NCBI GenBank assembly: GCA_963830205.1
Contig: CAWHLP010000031.1
Location: forward strand, 186,001-250,000
From: CAVSRC01 sp963830205
Lineage (GTDB): Bacteria; Pseudomonadota; Alphaproteobacteria; Rhizobiales; Kaistiaceae
Reading direction: 5' to 3'
DNA: 64,000 bases
Part shown: piece after piece, positions 49,104 to 60,991 of the stretch
Layout: each line of letters starts with the position of its first letter
Position numbering within the stretch: position 1 is the stretch's first letter
Translations under genes and position numbers: made by a program
Notes under the pieces: model-generated
What the model saw: only the letters and a program-made list of their open reading frames with translations
What the model was told of the DNA's origin: nothing
Database searches by the model: none

Positions 49104-49991
49104 ATGACCTCCCCCAATACCGCCGCCTCCTGGTTCGTCTCCGACATGGTGAAGATCACCGCCGACGCCTGGCTCAAAGGCTGGGACGAGCGCAACGGCG
49201 GCAACGTGTCGTTCCGCCTGCTCGAGCAAGACGTGGCGCCGTTCCTGGCAGGGTGGCACGAGGACCGCGTGCTGCCGCTGGAGGAGCCGCTGCCCGAGCT
49301 CGCCGGCGAGTACTTCCTGGTCACCGGCTCGGGAAAATACTTCCGCAACGTCCAGCTCGCCCCGGAAGCCAATCTCGGCGTCATCCGCGTGCTCACCGGC
49401 GGCCGCGCGGTGGCGGTGTGCTGGGGCTACAGCGACGGCGCGGTGCCGACCTCGGAACTCTCGGCCCACCTCAAGTCCCACGTCGTCCGCCAGCGCATGG
49501 CGCCGGGCAAGCGCGCGGCGATCGTGCATTGCCACGCCACCAACCTGATCGCGCTCTCCTATGTGCTGGACTTCAACACCGACAACGTCACGCGCGCCTT
49601 GTGGGAAGCCAGCACCGAATGCCTGGTGGTCTTTCCCGAGGGCGTCGGCACGATTGCCTGGATGGTCCCCGGCACCGCGGCGATCGGCGATGCGACCGCC
49701 GAAGAGATGAAGACGCACGCGCTGGTGCTGTGGCAGTACCACGGCATCTTCGGCACCGGCGAGACCCCCGACGAGGCCTTCGGCCTGATCGACACGGCGG
49801 AAAAGGCCGCCGACATCCTCGTCCGCGTCATCTCCATGGGCGGCGCCCGCCAGACCATGTCGACGGAGAACCTCAGAGACCTGGCGGCGCGCTTCAAGGT
49901 GACGCCGCTCGCCTCGGCGCTGGCGCTCCCCGGCTGGACGCTCGGCGATCTTCCCTCCCGCCCGGCGCCCACCCTGCTGCGCAGCGCGTGA
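49104..49991 (+). CDS. rhaD: Rhamnulose-1-phosphate aldolase, E. coli RhaD type
   Basis: The 295-residue class II aldolase matches E. coli RhaD closely: ITADAWLKGWDERNGGNVSF, YFLVTGSGKYFRNVQL, AVPTSELSAHLKSH, IVHCHATNLIALSYVL (zinc His pair), STECLVVFPEGVGTIAWMVPGT and WQYHGIFGTGETPDEAFGL (third zinc His). It splits L-rhamnulose-1-phosphate to dihydroxyacetone phosphate and L-lactaldehyde. The ATG at 49104 follows AGCAGGAAGACC. It lies beside the rhamnose locus, which already encodes a bifunctional aldolase/dehydrogenase (51509-53602), so the function appears duplicated. Confidence 0.9.
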   Translation: MTSPNTAASWFVSDMVKITADAWLKGWDERNGGNVSFRLLEQDVAPFLAGWHEDRVLPLEEPLPELAGEYFLVTGSGKYFRNVQLAPEANLGVIRVLTGGRAVAVCWGYSDGAVPTSELSAHLKSHVVRQRMAPGKRAAIVHCHATNLIALSYVLDFNTDNVTRALWEASTECLVVFPEGVGTIAWMVPGTAAIGDATAEEMKTHALVLWQYHGIFGTGETPDEAFGLIDTAEKAADILVRVISMGGARQTMSTENLRDLAARFKVTPLASALALPGWTLGDLPSRPAPTLLRSA

Positions 49992-50051
49992 GCTACAGGT
50001 CCGGCGCTTGTTATTGAGCGATTGTGCGTAGGATTGCGCAGTCGCGCTTTC

Positions 50052-50166
50052 CCCTCCCCTGAAAGGGGAGGGTCGCCGCGCAGCGGCGGGGAGGGGTCGG
50101 CATCGACCTGCCCACGACCCCCACCCGGTTGGCTGCGCCAACCGACCTCCCCCTTTCAGGGGGAGG
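50052..50166. repeat. Multi-hairpin palindromic repeat between convergent genes
   Basis: Four perfect hairpins in 115 bp: CCCTCCCCT/AGGGGAGGG (50052-50072), CGCCGC/GCGGCG (50074-50088), CGGTTGG/CCAACCG (50126-50144) and CCTCCCCCT/AGGGGGAGG (50146-50166). The first and last units are also near-inverted copies of each other. This type of G/C-tract repeat is dispersed in intergenic regions of Hyphomicrobiales. It lies between the convergent aldolase and rhaI genes and may end both transcripts. Confidence 0.75.
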
Positions 50167-50194
50167 AGAACACCCCACGCGCCGGCCTGCCGCC

Positions 50195-51491
50195 CTACAC
50201 GATGCCGCCGCCGGCGCCGCTGACCGCCGGGCGCTCCTTGGCCACCTTCGCCCGATACTTCGCCGCGCGGTAGGCGGCGACCGGATCGATGGCGCCGCCC
50301 TTGTCGGCGCGCACCTTGGCGAGGATCGGGGCGACGTCGGTGGTGTAGGCCGCTTTCAGCGTCTGGTTCGCCATCAGCGCATCGTTGCTTTCCTGATAGC
50401 CGGCGAGCGCCGCGCGGTCGACGATGAGCGCCTGGGCATAGGCGCGCACGATCTCCACCGCGCTGGTGATCAGGCTCTCGATCGGGTCGGTGACGTTGTG
50501 CGACTGGTCGATCATGTAGGCCGGGTTGAAGCCCTTGGCCTTGCGCGCGGCCGCGCCGACCAGCTCGTTGAAGACCAGGAAGAGCTGGTAGGGATTGATC
50601 GAGGCCGCATCGAGGTCGTCGTCGCCGTACTTCGAATCGTTGAAGTGGAAGCCGGCGAGCTTGCCGGCATGGATCAGTCGGGCGACGATCATCTCGATGT
50701 TGACGGTCGGCGCGTGGTGGCCGAGGTCGACCAGGCAGAAGGCCTTGGGCCCAAGCTCGCTCGCCGCCAGGTAGCTCGACCCCCAGTCCTGGATGACGGT
50801 CGAGTAGAAGGCCGGCTCGTAGATCTTGTGCTCGATGAAGATGCGCCAGCCGGCGGGCAGCGCCGCATAGACTTGCTTCATCGAATCGAGGTAGCGCGCG
50901 AAGGCTTGCGTGAAATCGCTCTGGCCGGGGAAGTTGGAGCCGTCGCCGATCCACACCGTCAGCGCCGTCGAGCCCAGCTTCTCGCCGATCTCGATGCACT
51001 CGATGTTGTGGGCGATCGCCTGGTCGCGCACCGCCTTGTCGGTATGGCTCAGGCTGCCGAACTTGTAGCTCTTCTTCTGGCCGGGCGAATCCTGGAAGGT
51101 GTTGGAGTTCATGGCGTCGAAGCCAAGGCCCAGCTTCTCGGCCTTCTGCTTCAGCCCCTTGAGGTTCCTGACCTTGTCCCACGGGATATGCAGCGAGACG
51201 GTCGGCGTCGCCTGCGCCAGCTGGTTGATGACGGCGCAATCGTCGAGCTTGTCGAAGATGTCGCGTGGCTCGCCCACCCCGGGGAAGCGGGCGAAGCGCG
51301 TGCCGCCGGTGCCGACGCCCCACGACGGGATCGCCACGGCGAACGCCGCCACCTGGGCTCGCGATCGTGTCGATGTCGATGCCGCGGCGGGCAAGCTGGG
51401 CGCCGAGCGCCGCATAGTCCGCGTCCAGTCCGGCCTGACGTTTCTTGTTTTCCCTGGCGATCAGATCCTGATCGATCGGCCCCTTGGCCAT
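50195..51491 (-). CDS. rhaI: L-rhamnose isomerase, Rhizobium/Pseudomonas type (one frameshift)
   Basis: The protein of about 431 residues converts L-rhamnose to L-rhamnulose. It matches the RhaI TIM-barrel family: LGLGFDAMNSNTFQD, FIEHKIYEPAFYSTVIQDWG, CLVDLGHHAPTVNIEMIVA, GFHFNDSKYGDDDLDAAS and GFNPAYMIDQSHNVTDPIESL, with the metal ligands Glu, Asp, His and Asp. One extra C near 51360 (after RRGIDIDTIAS) splits the first 45 residues from the rest. AGAGGAAACCC precedes the ATG at 51491. It follows the bifunctional aldolase gene by 17 bp on the same strand. Confidence 0.9.
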
Positions 51492-51508
51492 GGGTTTCCT
51501 CTTCTTTT

Positions 51509-53602
<2,094 letters not shown>

Positions 53603-53677
53603 CTTGCTTGGCTGACAGTAGAGGTTGGCCGCCGGTGGCAGCGGGGGCAGGGAAAGGTTTCGCAGAAGGGTGCCGAA

Positions 53678-53771
53678 TGTCAATCAAAACTACTCACAAC
53701 CGAGCATATTGCAGCGCAAAACCTGCTTGGTGCGGCGCAATATTATCGAAAATGACGGTTTGTGATTGACA
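53678..53771. promoter_or_regulatory. Nested palindromic control region between the divergent rha operons
   Basis: Two perfect inverted repeats share one centre at 53724.5. The outer arms are TGTCAATCA (53678-53686) and TGATTGACA (53763-53771); the inner arms are ATATTGC (53706-53712) and GCAATAT (53737-53743). Each outer arm contains TTGACA pointing outward, so they look like the -35 elements of the two divergent promoters. RhaR (DeoR family), encoded immediately to the right, is the obvious binding protein. Confidence 0.7.
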
Positions 53772-53810
53772 CTGTGAGAATTCCTTGGTGATGTCTGAGC
53801 GGGAGGAGCA

Positions 53811-54620
53811 ATGCACGAAATCGAGCGCCATCGCATCATTCTCAGCGAAGTCGGCGAGAAGCCGGTCGTCACGGTTTCCGAGCTGGTCGCGCTGACCGGC
53901 GCCTCGGAGGCGACGATCCGCCGCGACATCGGCGCGCTCCACGTCGCCGGCCAGATCCGCCGCGTGCGCGGCGGCGCCGAGGCGCTGCACCCGCCCCAGG
54001 TGGTCGGCATCGCCGGACGGCCCTTCTCGGTCAACGAGGGGGTCAACGTCGACAAGAAGCGGGCCATCGCGCAGGCCGCGGTGGCGCTGTGCGAAGAGGG
54101 CGATTCGATCATCATCAACGGCGGCACCACCACCTTTCAGATGGTCCTCCACCTCGCCCGCCGGCGGATGCAGATCCTCACCAACTCGTTCCCGATCGCC
54201 GAGCACCTCCTGCGCAATTCCAGGAACACGATCACGCTGCCCGGCGGCGCCATCTACCGCGAGCAGAACATCATCCTGAGCCCCTTCGAGAACGACGTGA
54301 CGCGCAACTTCTATGCGCGCCGCATGTTCACCAGCGCCCGCGGCATCGGCCCGCTCGGCGTCATGGAGGGCGATCCGCTGCTCATCCAGGCCGAGCAGAA
54401 GCTGCTCAACCAGGCCGAGGAGCTGGTTCTGCTGGTCGATTCGTCCAAGTTCGCCAACCGCTCGAGCCTGATCCTGTGCCCGCTCGAGCGCGTCCACACC
54501 GTGATCACCGACGACGGCGTCTCCACCCGGGACGCCAAGGTCGTCGAACAGGCCGGAATCCGTCTCATCGTCGCCGCCCGGGAGGAGAGCGACAGTGAGG
54601 CGTCATCGTCGGCGGCATGA
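53811..54620 (+). CDS. rhaR: DeoR-family regulator of rhamnose catabolism
   Basis: The 269-residue protein has the DeoR helix-turn-helix (MHEIERHRIILSEVGEKPVVTVSELVALTGASEATIRRDI, then RRVRGGAEAL) and the phosphosugar-sensing isomerase-like domain (GDSIIINGGTTTFQMVLHL, ITLPGGAIYREQ, LVLLVDSSKFANRSSLI). In the Rhizobium rhamnose locus RhaR has this position. It probably represses both divergent operons through the nested palindrome upstream. It ends 56 bp before rhaS, so it is likely co-transcribed with the importer. Confidence 0.88.
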   Translation: MHEIERHRIILSEVGEKPVVTVSELVALTGASEATIRRDIGALHVAGQIRRVRGGAEALHPPQVVGIAGRPFSVNEGVNVDKKRAIAQAAVALCEEGDSIIINGGTTTFQMVLHLARRRMQILTNSFPIAEHLLRNSRNTITLPGGAIYREQNIILSPFENDVTRNFYARRMFTSARGIGPLGVMEGDPLLIQAEQKLLNQAEELVLLVDSSKFANRSSLILCPLERVHTVITDDGVSTRDAKVVEQAGIRLIVAAREESDSEASSSAA

Positions 54621-54676
54621 GGCGCGCCGATTCACCTCAGGGCAAATGCAAGGTATCCAAAGGGAGGATGCGTGAA

Positions 54677-55672
54677 ATGAAGCTTCTGAAAACGTTGGTG
54701 ATCGGCACGGCGATGGCGCTTGCCTTTGCCGTCCAGCCGGCTTCGGCCGACACCGTGAAGATCGCTCTTCTGGTCAAGAACCTGGGCAACGGCTTCTTCG
54801 ATGCCGCCAACAAGGGCGCCCAGGAAGCCGCCAAGGAGCTGGGCAATGTCGAAGTGATCTACACCGGCCCGACCCAGGCGACGCCGGAAGGCCAGATCGA
54901 CATCATCAATTCGCTGGTCGCCCAGGGCGTCAACGCCATCGCCGTCTCGGCCAACGACGCCGACGCGCTGGTGCCGGCCCTCAAGAAGGCCATGGACCGC
55001 GGCATCACCGTCGTCTCCTTCGATTCCGGCGTGGCCAAGGCCGGCCGCCAGATGAACCTGCTGGCTTCCGCCACCGCGCTCATCGGCGACCAGTGCCTGA
55101 AGATGGCCGACGACCTGCTCGCCGGCAGCAAGGGCAACGTCGCCATCCTTTCGGCCACCTCGACCGCCACCAACCAGAATGCCTGGATCGAGGTGATGAA
55201 GGCGGACGCGGCCAAGTTCCCGAACATCAACCTGACCAAGGTCGTCTACGGCGACGACAAGCAGGACAAGAGCTACACCGAGGCCAAGGGCCTGATCGAC
55301 AGCGATCCCGCCCTCAAGGTCATCATCGCCCCGACCACGGTGGGCATCGCCGCCGCGGCGCAGTACGTCGAGGACAACAAGCTGGTCGGCAAGGTGCTGG
55401 TCACCGGCCTCGGCCTGCCCTCCGAGATGATCAACCACGTCAAGTCGGGCGCCGCGCCCGAGTTCGCCCTGTGGAACCCGATCGACCTCGGCTATGCCGC
55501 GACCACGATCGCCTACAACCTTGCCACCGGCAAGGAGAAGGCGGTCGCCGGCGGCGAGCTGTCGATGGGCAAGCTCGGCAAGGTCAAGCTCGACGACGAC
55601 CTGTCCGGCCCGATGGCCCCGCCCTTCGTCTTCGACGCCAAGAACATCGACGAGTTCTCGAAGGTCTACTGA
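54677..55672 (+). CDS. rhaS: Rhamnose ABC importer substrate-binding protein
   Basis: The 331-residue protein has a Sec signal peptide (LVIGTAMALAFAVQPASA) and a type I periplasmic sugar-binding fold: VKIALLVKNLGNGFFDAANK, NAIAVSANDADALVPALKKA, KGNVAILSATSTATNQNAW and KVLVTGLGLPSEM. It is RhaS of the RhaSTPQ importer of Rhizobium. GGGAGG nine bases before 54677 decides the start over an in-frame ATG at 54668. A strong hairpin follows the stop. Confidence 0.9.
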   Translation: MKLLKTLVIGTAMALAFAVQPASADTVKIALLVKNLGNGFFDAANKGAQEAAKELGNVEVIYTGPTQATPEGQIDIINSLVAQGVNAIAVSANDADALVPALKKAMDRGITVVSFDSGVAKAGRQMNLLASATALIGDQCLKMADDLLAGSKGNVAILSATSTATNQNAWIEVMKADAAKFPNINLTKVVYGDDKQDKSYTEAKGLIDSDPALKVIIAPTTVGIAAAAQYVEDNKLVGKVLVTGLGLPSEMINHVKSGAAPEFALWNPIDLGYAATTIAYNLATGKEKAVAGGELSMGKLGKVKLDDDLSGPMAPPFVFDAKNIDEFSKVY

Positions 55673-55690
55673 GGGCTTCTCTCGAACCTC

Positions 55691-55715
55691 GCGGGAGGCG
55701 CAACGCGCCTCCCGC
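55691..55715 (+). terminator. Strong hairpin between rhaS and rhaT
   Basis: GCGGGAGGCGC-aac-GCGCCTCCCGC is a perfect 11-bp stem starting 18 bases after the rhaS stop, with no long T-run. Such hairpins behind binding-protein genes often protect the upstream mRNA or partly attenuate transcription, giving excess binding protein over ATPase and permeases. Confidence 0.6.
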
Positions 55716-55811
55716 CCTTGCCCTTCGGGCGCCCCGGCGGCTGCGTCGACGGCTCCCCTGTCGAGAGGCCCTGGGCGCGCGTAGACTTGCGCCGGTTCGG
55801 AACATTTCCGC

Positions 55812-57327
55812 ATGACAGAGACCCCTCCACGCCCCGTCCTTGAAACCCTCGCGATCTCCAAGGCTTTTCCGGGCGTACAGGCGCTCGCCGGCATCAACCT
55901 CCAGCTCTTCTCCGGGGAAGTGACGGCGCTCATCGGCGAGAATGGCGCCGGCAAGTCGACCCTGGTCAAGATCCTCACCGGCGTCTATGCGCCCGACGAC
56001 GGGCGCATCCTGCTCGACGGCGCCAATGTCGACATCCCCAACGCCGAAGCCGCCTTCCACCGCGGCATCACCGCCACCCACCAGGAGACGGTGCTCTTCG
56101 ACGAGCTCTCCGTCACCGAGAACGTCTTCCTCGGTCATCCGATCACCGGGCGCTTCGGCTGGCTCGACTGGAAGGCCATGCGGGCGCGCACGCGCGCGAT
56201 CCTGGCGGAGATCGAGGTCGACCTCGACCCCGACGTGCCGCTGCGCGAACTGGCGATTGCCCGCAAGCACCTGGTCGCCATCGCCCGCGCGCTGTCGGTC
56301 GACGCCAAGATCGTCATCATGGACGAGCCGACCGCCTCGCTCTCCCACAAGGAGGTCGAGGAGCTCTACCAGATCATCGCCAAGCTCAAGCGCGAGGGCA
56401 AGGCGATCCTCTTCATCAGCCACAAGTTCGAAGAGATCTTCCAGATCGCCGACCGCTACACGGTTCTGCGCGACGGCCGTTCGGTCGGCGAAGGGCTGGT
56501 CGCCGAGGCGACCCCCGCCAACCTCATCTCACTGATGGTCGGGCGGACGGTCGACATGATCTTCCCGAAGCCGGTGGCCACCCCCGGCGAGACGGTCTTC
56601 TCGGTCGCCGGCCTCTGCCACCCGACCGAATTCGCCGACATCGACTTCGACGTCCGCAAGGGCGAGATCCTCGGCTTCTACGGCCTGGTCGGCTCCGGCC
56701 GCAGCGAGGTCATGCAGGCGATCTTCGGGGTCACCCACCCCTCGGCCGGCACGGTGACGCTCGCCGGCAAGCCGATCACCGTCCACCGCCCGGCCGATGC
56801 GGTCGCCACCGGCGTCGTCTACGTGCCCGAGGAGCGCCAGCGCCAGGGCGTGGTGCTGGCGCTCCCCGTCTTCGCCAACATCACGCTCCCCTCCCTCGGC
56901 CGCCTCACCCGCAACGGCTTCCTCGACCTTGCCCGCGAGTTCGACCTTGCCCGCGACTATGCCGAGCAGCCTCGACGTGCGCGCCTCGAGCCTCAGCCAG
57001 GAGGTCGGCACGCTGTCGGGCGGCAACCAGCAGAAGGTGGTGATCGGCAAGTGGCTGGCCACCAACCCGCGCGTCATCATCCTCGACGAGCCGACCAAGG
57101 GCATCGACGTCGGCTCCAAGGCCGCCGTCCACGCCTTCATGCGCCAGCTCACCACGCAAGGCGTCGCCATCGTCATGGTCTCATCCGAACTGCCCGAGAT
57201 CCTCGGCATGAGCGACCGCGTCGTGGTCATGCGCCAGGGCCGCATCGTTTCCCGCTTCGACCGGCCGGACCTCACCGCCGAGAGGCTGGTCGCCGCCGCC
57301 ACCGGCAACGTCGCCGAGGCCGCCTGA
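55812..57327 (+). CDS. rhaT: Rhamnose ABC importer ATPase with two ABC domains (one frameshift)
   Basis: The tandem ATPase has domain 1 (LIGENGAGKSTLVKILTG, IVIMDEPTASLSHKEVEEL) and domain 2 (GFYGLVGSGRSEVMQAIFG, VGTLSGGNQQKVVIGKWLA, VIILDEPTKGIDVGSKAAV). One extra C at about 56968 (after DYAEQ) shifts the frame before domain 2's signature; corrected length is 504 residues, normal for the family. It stands in the rhaT position of the Rhizobium rhamnose operon and energises the two permeases that follow by one base and by overlap. Confidence 0.9.
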
Positions 57328-57328
57328 C

Positions 57329-58297
57329 ATGCGCATCGGTCGCGACATCCTGCTTGCCATCATCGTTGCCGGGATGATCGTCGGCATCGGCTTCATCACC
57401 CCGGCCTTCGTCCAGCCGCAGAGCCTCGCCGGCCTGTTCAACGACACCGCCATCCTCATCATGGTCGTGCTCGGCCAGATGACGGTGATCCTGACCAAGT
57501 GCATCGACCTGTCGGTCGGCGCCAACATCGCGCTGACCGGCGTGCTGGTCGCGCTGGTCAATGCCACCCACCCCGAGGTCCCGATTCCCCTGCTCATGCT
57601 GCTCGCCGCCGGCATCGGCCTCGGGCTCGGCGCCTTCAACGGCGCCATGGTGTGGCTGGTCGGCATTCCGCCGATCGTGGTCACGCTGGGGACGCTGTCA
57701 ATCTATCGCGGGCTTGCCTTCGTCGCCTCCGGCGGTACCTCGATCGTCGGCAGGCAGATGAGCCCCGCCTTCATCGCCGCGCCGCGCACCGAATTGTTCG
57801 GCCTGCCGGTGATGTCGTGGTTCGCCGTCATCCTGGTGATCGTGTTCCTCTTCTTCATGCGGGTGACGCGCACCGGCCGCGCCTTCTACGCCACCGGCGG
57901 CAACCCGATCGCCGCCGTCTATACCGGCATCAATGTCGGCCTCACCCAGTTCATCGCCTTCTGCATCTCCGGCACCATTTCCGGCTTCTGCGGCTACCTG
58001 TGGGCGTCGCGCTTCACCATCGCCTATGTCGACATCGCCGGCGGCTTCGAGCTCCAGGTCATCGCCTCCTGCGTCATCGGCGGCGTGTCGATCGCCGGCG
58101 GCATCGGCACCGTGCCCGGCGCCGTCCTCGGCGCGCTCTTCCTCGGCGTGGTCAGCGAGGCCCTGCCGGTGATCCACGTCTCGCCGTTCTGGCAGCTCGC
58201 CATCTCCGGCGCCGCCATCCTCGGCGCCGTCATCATCAATTCCGGCCGCGAGCGGCGGACCGGTCGCCTGATCCTCAAGGAGGCGGTGGCGGGATGA
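57329..58297 (+). CDS. rhaP: Rhamnose ABC importer permease
   Basis: The 322-residue permease has about nine membrane helices and the CUT2 (RbsC-like) signatures LTKCIDLSVGANIALTGVL, GIPPIVVTLGTLSIYRGLAF and RAFYATGGNPIAAVYTGINV. It begins one base after the rhaT stop and overlaps the next permease by four bases (ATGA). P versus Q assignment follows gene order in Rhizobium. Confidence 0.88.
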   Translation: MRIGRDILLAIIVAGMIVGIGFITPAFVQPQSLAGLFNDTAILIMVVLGQMTVILTKCIDLSVGANIALTGVLVALVNATHPEVPIPLLMLLAAGIGLGLGAFNGAMVWLVGIPPIVVTLGTLSIYRGLAFVASGGTSIVGRQMSPAFIAAPRTELFGLPVMSWFAVILVIVFLFFMRVTRTGRAFYATGGNPIAAVYTGINVGLTQFIAFCISGTISGFCGYLWASRFTIAYVDIAGGFELQVIASCVIGGVSIAGGIGTVPGAVLGALFLGVVSEALPVIHVSPFWQLAISGAAILGAVIINSGRERRTGRLILKEAVAG

Positions 58298-59298
58298 CCG
58301 AGCAGACCATCGCACCGCACGTCATCCCCGACCGGCTCGCCGGCGGTTTCCGCTGGTGGAAGCAGTGGGAGCTGATCCTCTTCGCCGTCGCCGCCGCCAT
58401 CTTCGTCTTCAACGCGAACGCCTCGCCCTACTTCCTCAATCCCTACAATCTCTCCGACGCCACCTTCAATTTCACCGAGAAGGCGATCATCGCCTTCGCC
58501 ATGGCATTGCTGATCATCGCCGGCGAGATCGACCTCTCCGTCGCCTCGATCATCGCGCTCTCCTCGACCGCCATGGGGGCCGCGGCGGAGGCCGGCGCCG
58601 GGACGCCGCTGATCATCCTCATCGGCATCGCCGTCGGCGTTCTCGCCGGCGCCTTCAACGGCTTCGTCGTCACCTGGTTCCGCATCCCCTCGATCGTCGT
58701 CACCATCGGCACCATGAGCCTCTTCCGCGGCATCGCCTATGTCGTCCTCGGCGACCAGGTCTATCGCCACTACCCGGAGAGCTTCTCCTATTTCGGCCAG
58801 GGCTATGTCTGGTGGGTGGTCTCCTTCGAATTCGTGCTCTTCCTGGTCTTCGCCGTCATCTTCGGCGTCGCGCTGCACGCCACCGCCTTCGGCCGCCGCA
58901 TCTACGCCATCGGCAACAATCCCATGGCGGCGCTCTTCTCCGGCGTGCGCGTCGACCGCATCCGCTTCCTGCTCTTCGTGCTCACCGGCGCCATGAGCGG
59001 CATCGCCTCGATCCTGCTCACCTCGCGCATCTCGTCGACGCGGCCGACCATCGCTACCGGCTGGGAGCTCGAGGTGATCACCATGGTCGTGCTCGGCGGC
59101 GTCAACATCCTCGGCGGCTCGGGCACCATCCCCGGCGTCTTCATCGCCGCCTTCGTCATGGGGCTGGTCACCTTCGGCTTCGGCCTGCTCAACGTGCCGG
59201 GCATCGTCCAGTCGATCTTCATCGGCTCGCTGCTCATCGCGGCGATCGCGCTGCCGATCGTCGGCGGCAAGATCGCCCGGCGGAAGAGGAACGCCTGA
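58294..59298 (+). CDS. rhaQ: Rhamnose ABC importer permease
   Basis: The 334-residue permease has the same CUT2 layout as its partner: IIAGEIDLSVASIIALSS, FRIPSIVVTIGTMSLFRGIAY and GRRIYAIGNNPMAALFSGVRV. Its extended cytosolic N-terminus (about 25 residues) is typical of the second subunit. The TGA overlaps the rhaU ATG by one base. Confidence 0.88.
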   Translation: MTEQTIAPHVIPDRLAGGFRWWKQWELILFAVAAAIFVFNANASPYFLNPYNLSDATFNFTEKAIIAFAMALLIIAGEIDLSVASIIALSSTAMGAAAEAGAGTPLIILIGIAVGVLAGAFNGFVVTWFRIPSIVVTIGTMSLFRGIAYVVLGDQVYRHYPESFSYFGQGYVWWVVSFEFVLFLVFAVIFGVALHATAFGRRIYAIGNNPMAALFSGVRVDRIRFLLFVLTGAMSGIASILLTSRISSTRPTIATGWELEVITMVVLGGVNILGGSGTIPGVFIAAFVMGLVTFGFGLLNVPGIVQSIFIGSLLIAAIALPIVGGKIARRKRNA

Positions 59299-59612
59299 TG
59301 CAGAAACACGCCTTCAAGATGAAGCTCAACCCCGGCATGGAGGCCGAATACAAGCGCCGCCACGACGAAATCTGGCCCGAGCTTGTGGCGCTCTTGAAGG
59401 GGGCCGGCGTCTCCGACTATTCCATCCATCTCGACCGCGAGACCAACACGCTGTTCGGCGTGCTGTGGCGCACCGACGACCACCGCATGGATGATCTGCC
59501 CAACCACCCGGTGATGCAGCGTTGGTGGGCCCACATGGCCGACATCATGGAGACAAAGCCGGACAACGAGCCGGTCTCGCTGCCCCTGGTGACCGTCTTC
59601 CACATGGACTGA
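59298..59612 (+). CDS. rhaU: L-rhamnose mutarotase
   Basis: The 104-residue protein matches the RhaU/RhaM family, which interconverts the alpha and beta anomers of L-rhamnose. Visible motifs are MKLNPGMEAEYKRRHDEIWPEL with the catalytic His, GVSDYSIHLDRETNTLFGVL and QRWWAHMADIMETKPDNEPV. Rhizobium carries it in the same operon position. It starts on the last base of rhaQ and ends eight bases before rhaK. Confidence 0.93.
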   Translation: MQKHAFKMKLNPGMEAEYKRRHDEIWPELVALLKGAGVSDYSIHLDRETNTLFGVLWRTDDHRMDDLPNHPVMQRWWAHMADIMETKPDNEPVSLPLVTVFHMD

Positions 59613-59619
59613 CGGCGAC

Positions 59620-60991
59620 ATGGCCGAGCAGCACGCCATTGTCGTCATCGACATCGGCAAGTCCAACGCCAAGCTGGTCCTGGTCGATCCCGCGACCCGC
59701 ACCGTGGCCTCCGTCCGCACCACGGCCAACACGGTGCGAACCGATGGGCCCTACCCGCATTTCGACGTCGACGCGCTGTGGCACTGGATCCTTGACGGGC
59801 TTGCCGAATTCGCCCGCCTTGCCGAAATCGCAGCCATCTCGGTGACCACCCACGGCGCCTGCTTCGCGCTCGTGACCGGCGATCACCTGGCCCTCCCCAT
59901 CCTCGACTATGAGCACGACGGGCCGGAAGCTGTGCACGACGCCTATCGCGCGGTCTGCGGGGATTTTTCCGAGACGCTCTCGCCCGACCTTCCCAACGGC
60001 CTCAATGCCGGCCGCCAGCTCTTCTGGCTGAGCCGTACGTTCGCCGGCGCCTTTGCCGAGACCGAAGCGATCCTGCCCTACCCGCAATACTGGGTGTGGC
60101 GCCTGACCGGCCGCAAGGTCGCCGAGGTGACCTCGCTCGGCTGTCATACCGACATGTGGGCGCCGGACGCTGGAACCTTCTCCAAGTTTGCGACCAACGA
60201 AGGCTGGGACCGCCTGTTCCCGCCACTGGTCAGGGCCTGGGACACGGTCGGCACCGTCACGCCGGACGTCGCCAGGCGCACCGGCCTCGCCGCGGAGTGC
60301 CGCGTCGTCGCCGGCATCCACGACAGCAATGCCAGCCTGCTCCCCCACCTGCTGACGCGCTCTCTCCCCTTCGCGGTTCTGTCGACCGGCACCTGGGCCA
60401 TCGTGCTCGCCCCCGGTGGCAGCATCGCCCACCTCGACCCGGCCCGCGACTGCCTCGCCAATGTCGATGCCTACGGCCGACCGGTGCCCTCGGCCCGCTT
60501 CATGGCCGGACGCGAGTTCGGCTTGCTTGCCGGCGGCGATGCCGAACCAAGCGATCAGGACGTGGCGCGGGTGGTCGCTGACGGGATCATGGCGCTGCCG
60601 ACCTTCGCGCCGCTCACCGGGCCCTTCGGCAAGGCACAGGGACGCTGGACCGTCGACCCGGACGGGCTGACGCCGGGCGAGCGCGCCGCTGCCGCCAGCC
60701 TCTACGCGGCACTGGTCACCGAGACCTGCCTGTCGCTCGCCGGCGCCGATGGCCCGGTCATCGTCGAAGGGCGCTTCGCCCAGAACCGCCTGTTCCTCGC
60801 GGCACTGGCCGCGCGCATCCCGCGCCCGCTCCTGGTCGAGCCGGACGCGACCGGCACCCTCGACGGTGCCCTGCTGCTGGCCGAGGGGCCGGAGGCCCGG
60901 CTGCCGCCGAAGGCCGCGCCCGCGGGTCGCCCCGCTCGCCATGGACCTCGCGCCCTACGCCGAAGCCTGGCACCGCCTGGCGGCAGGCTGA
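59620..60991 (+). CDS. rhaK: FGGY-family rhamnulokinase-type sugar kinase (one frameshift near the end)
   Basis: The protein of about 456 residues has the N-terminal ATPase motif AIVVIDIGKSNAKLVLVDP, SVTTHGACFALV, VVAGIHDSNASLLPHLL and the adenosine motif LSTGTWAIVLAPGG of FGGY kinases. In Rhizobium, RhaK has this operon position and is needed both for catabolism and, unusually, for transport. One extra G at about 60922 (after PKAAPA) shifts the last 24 residues; the true end is VAPLAMDLAPYAEAWHRLAAG. The frame as written would run on to 61050. Confidence 0.88.
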
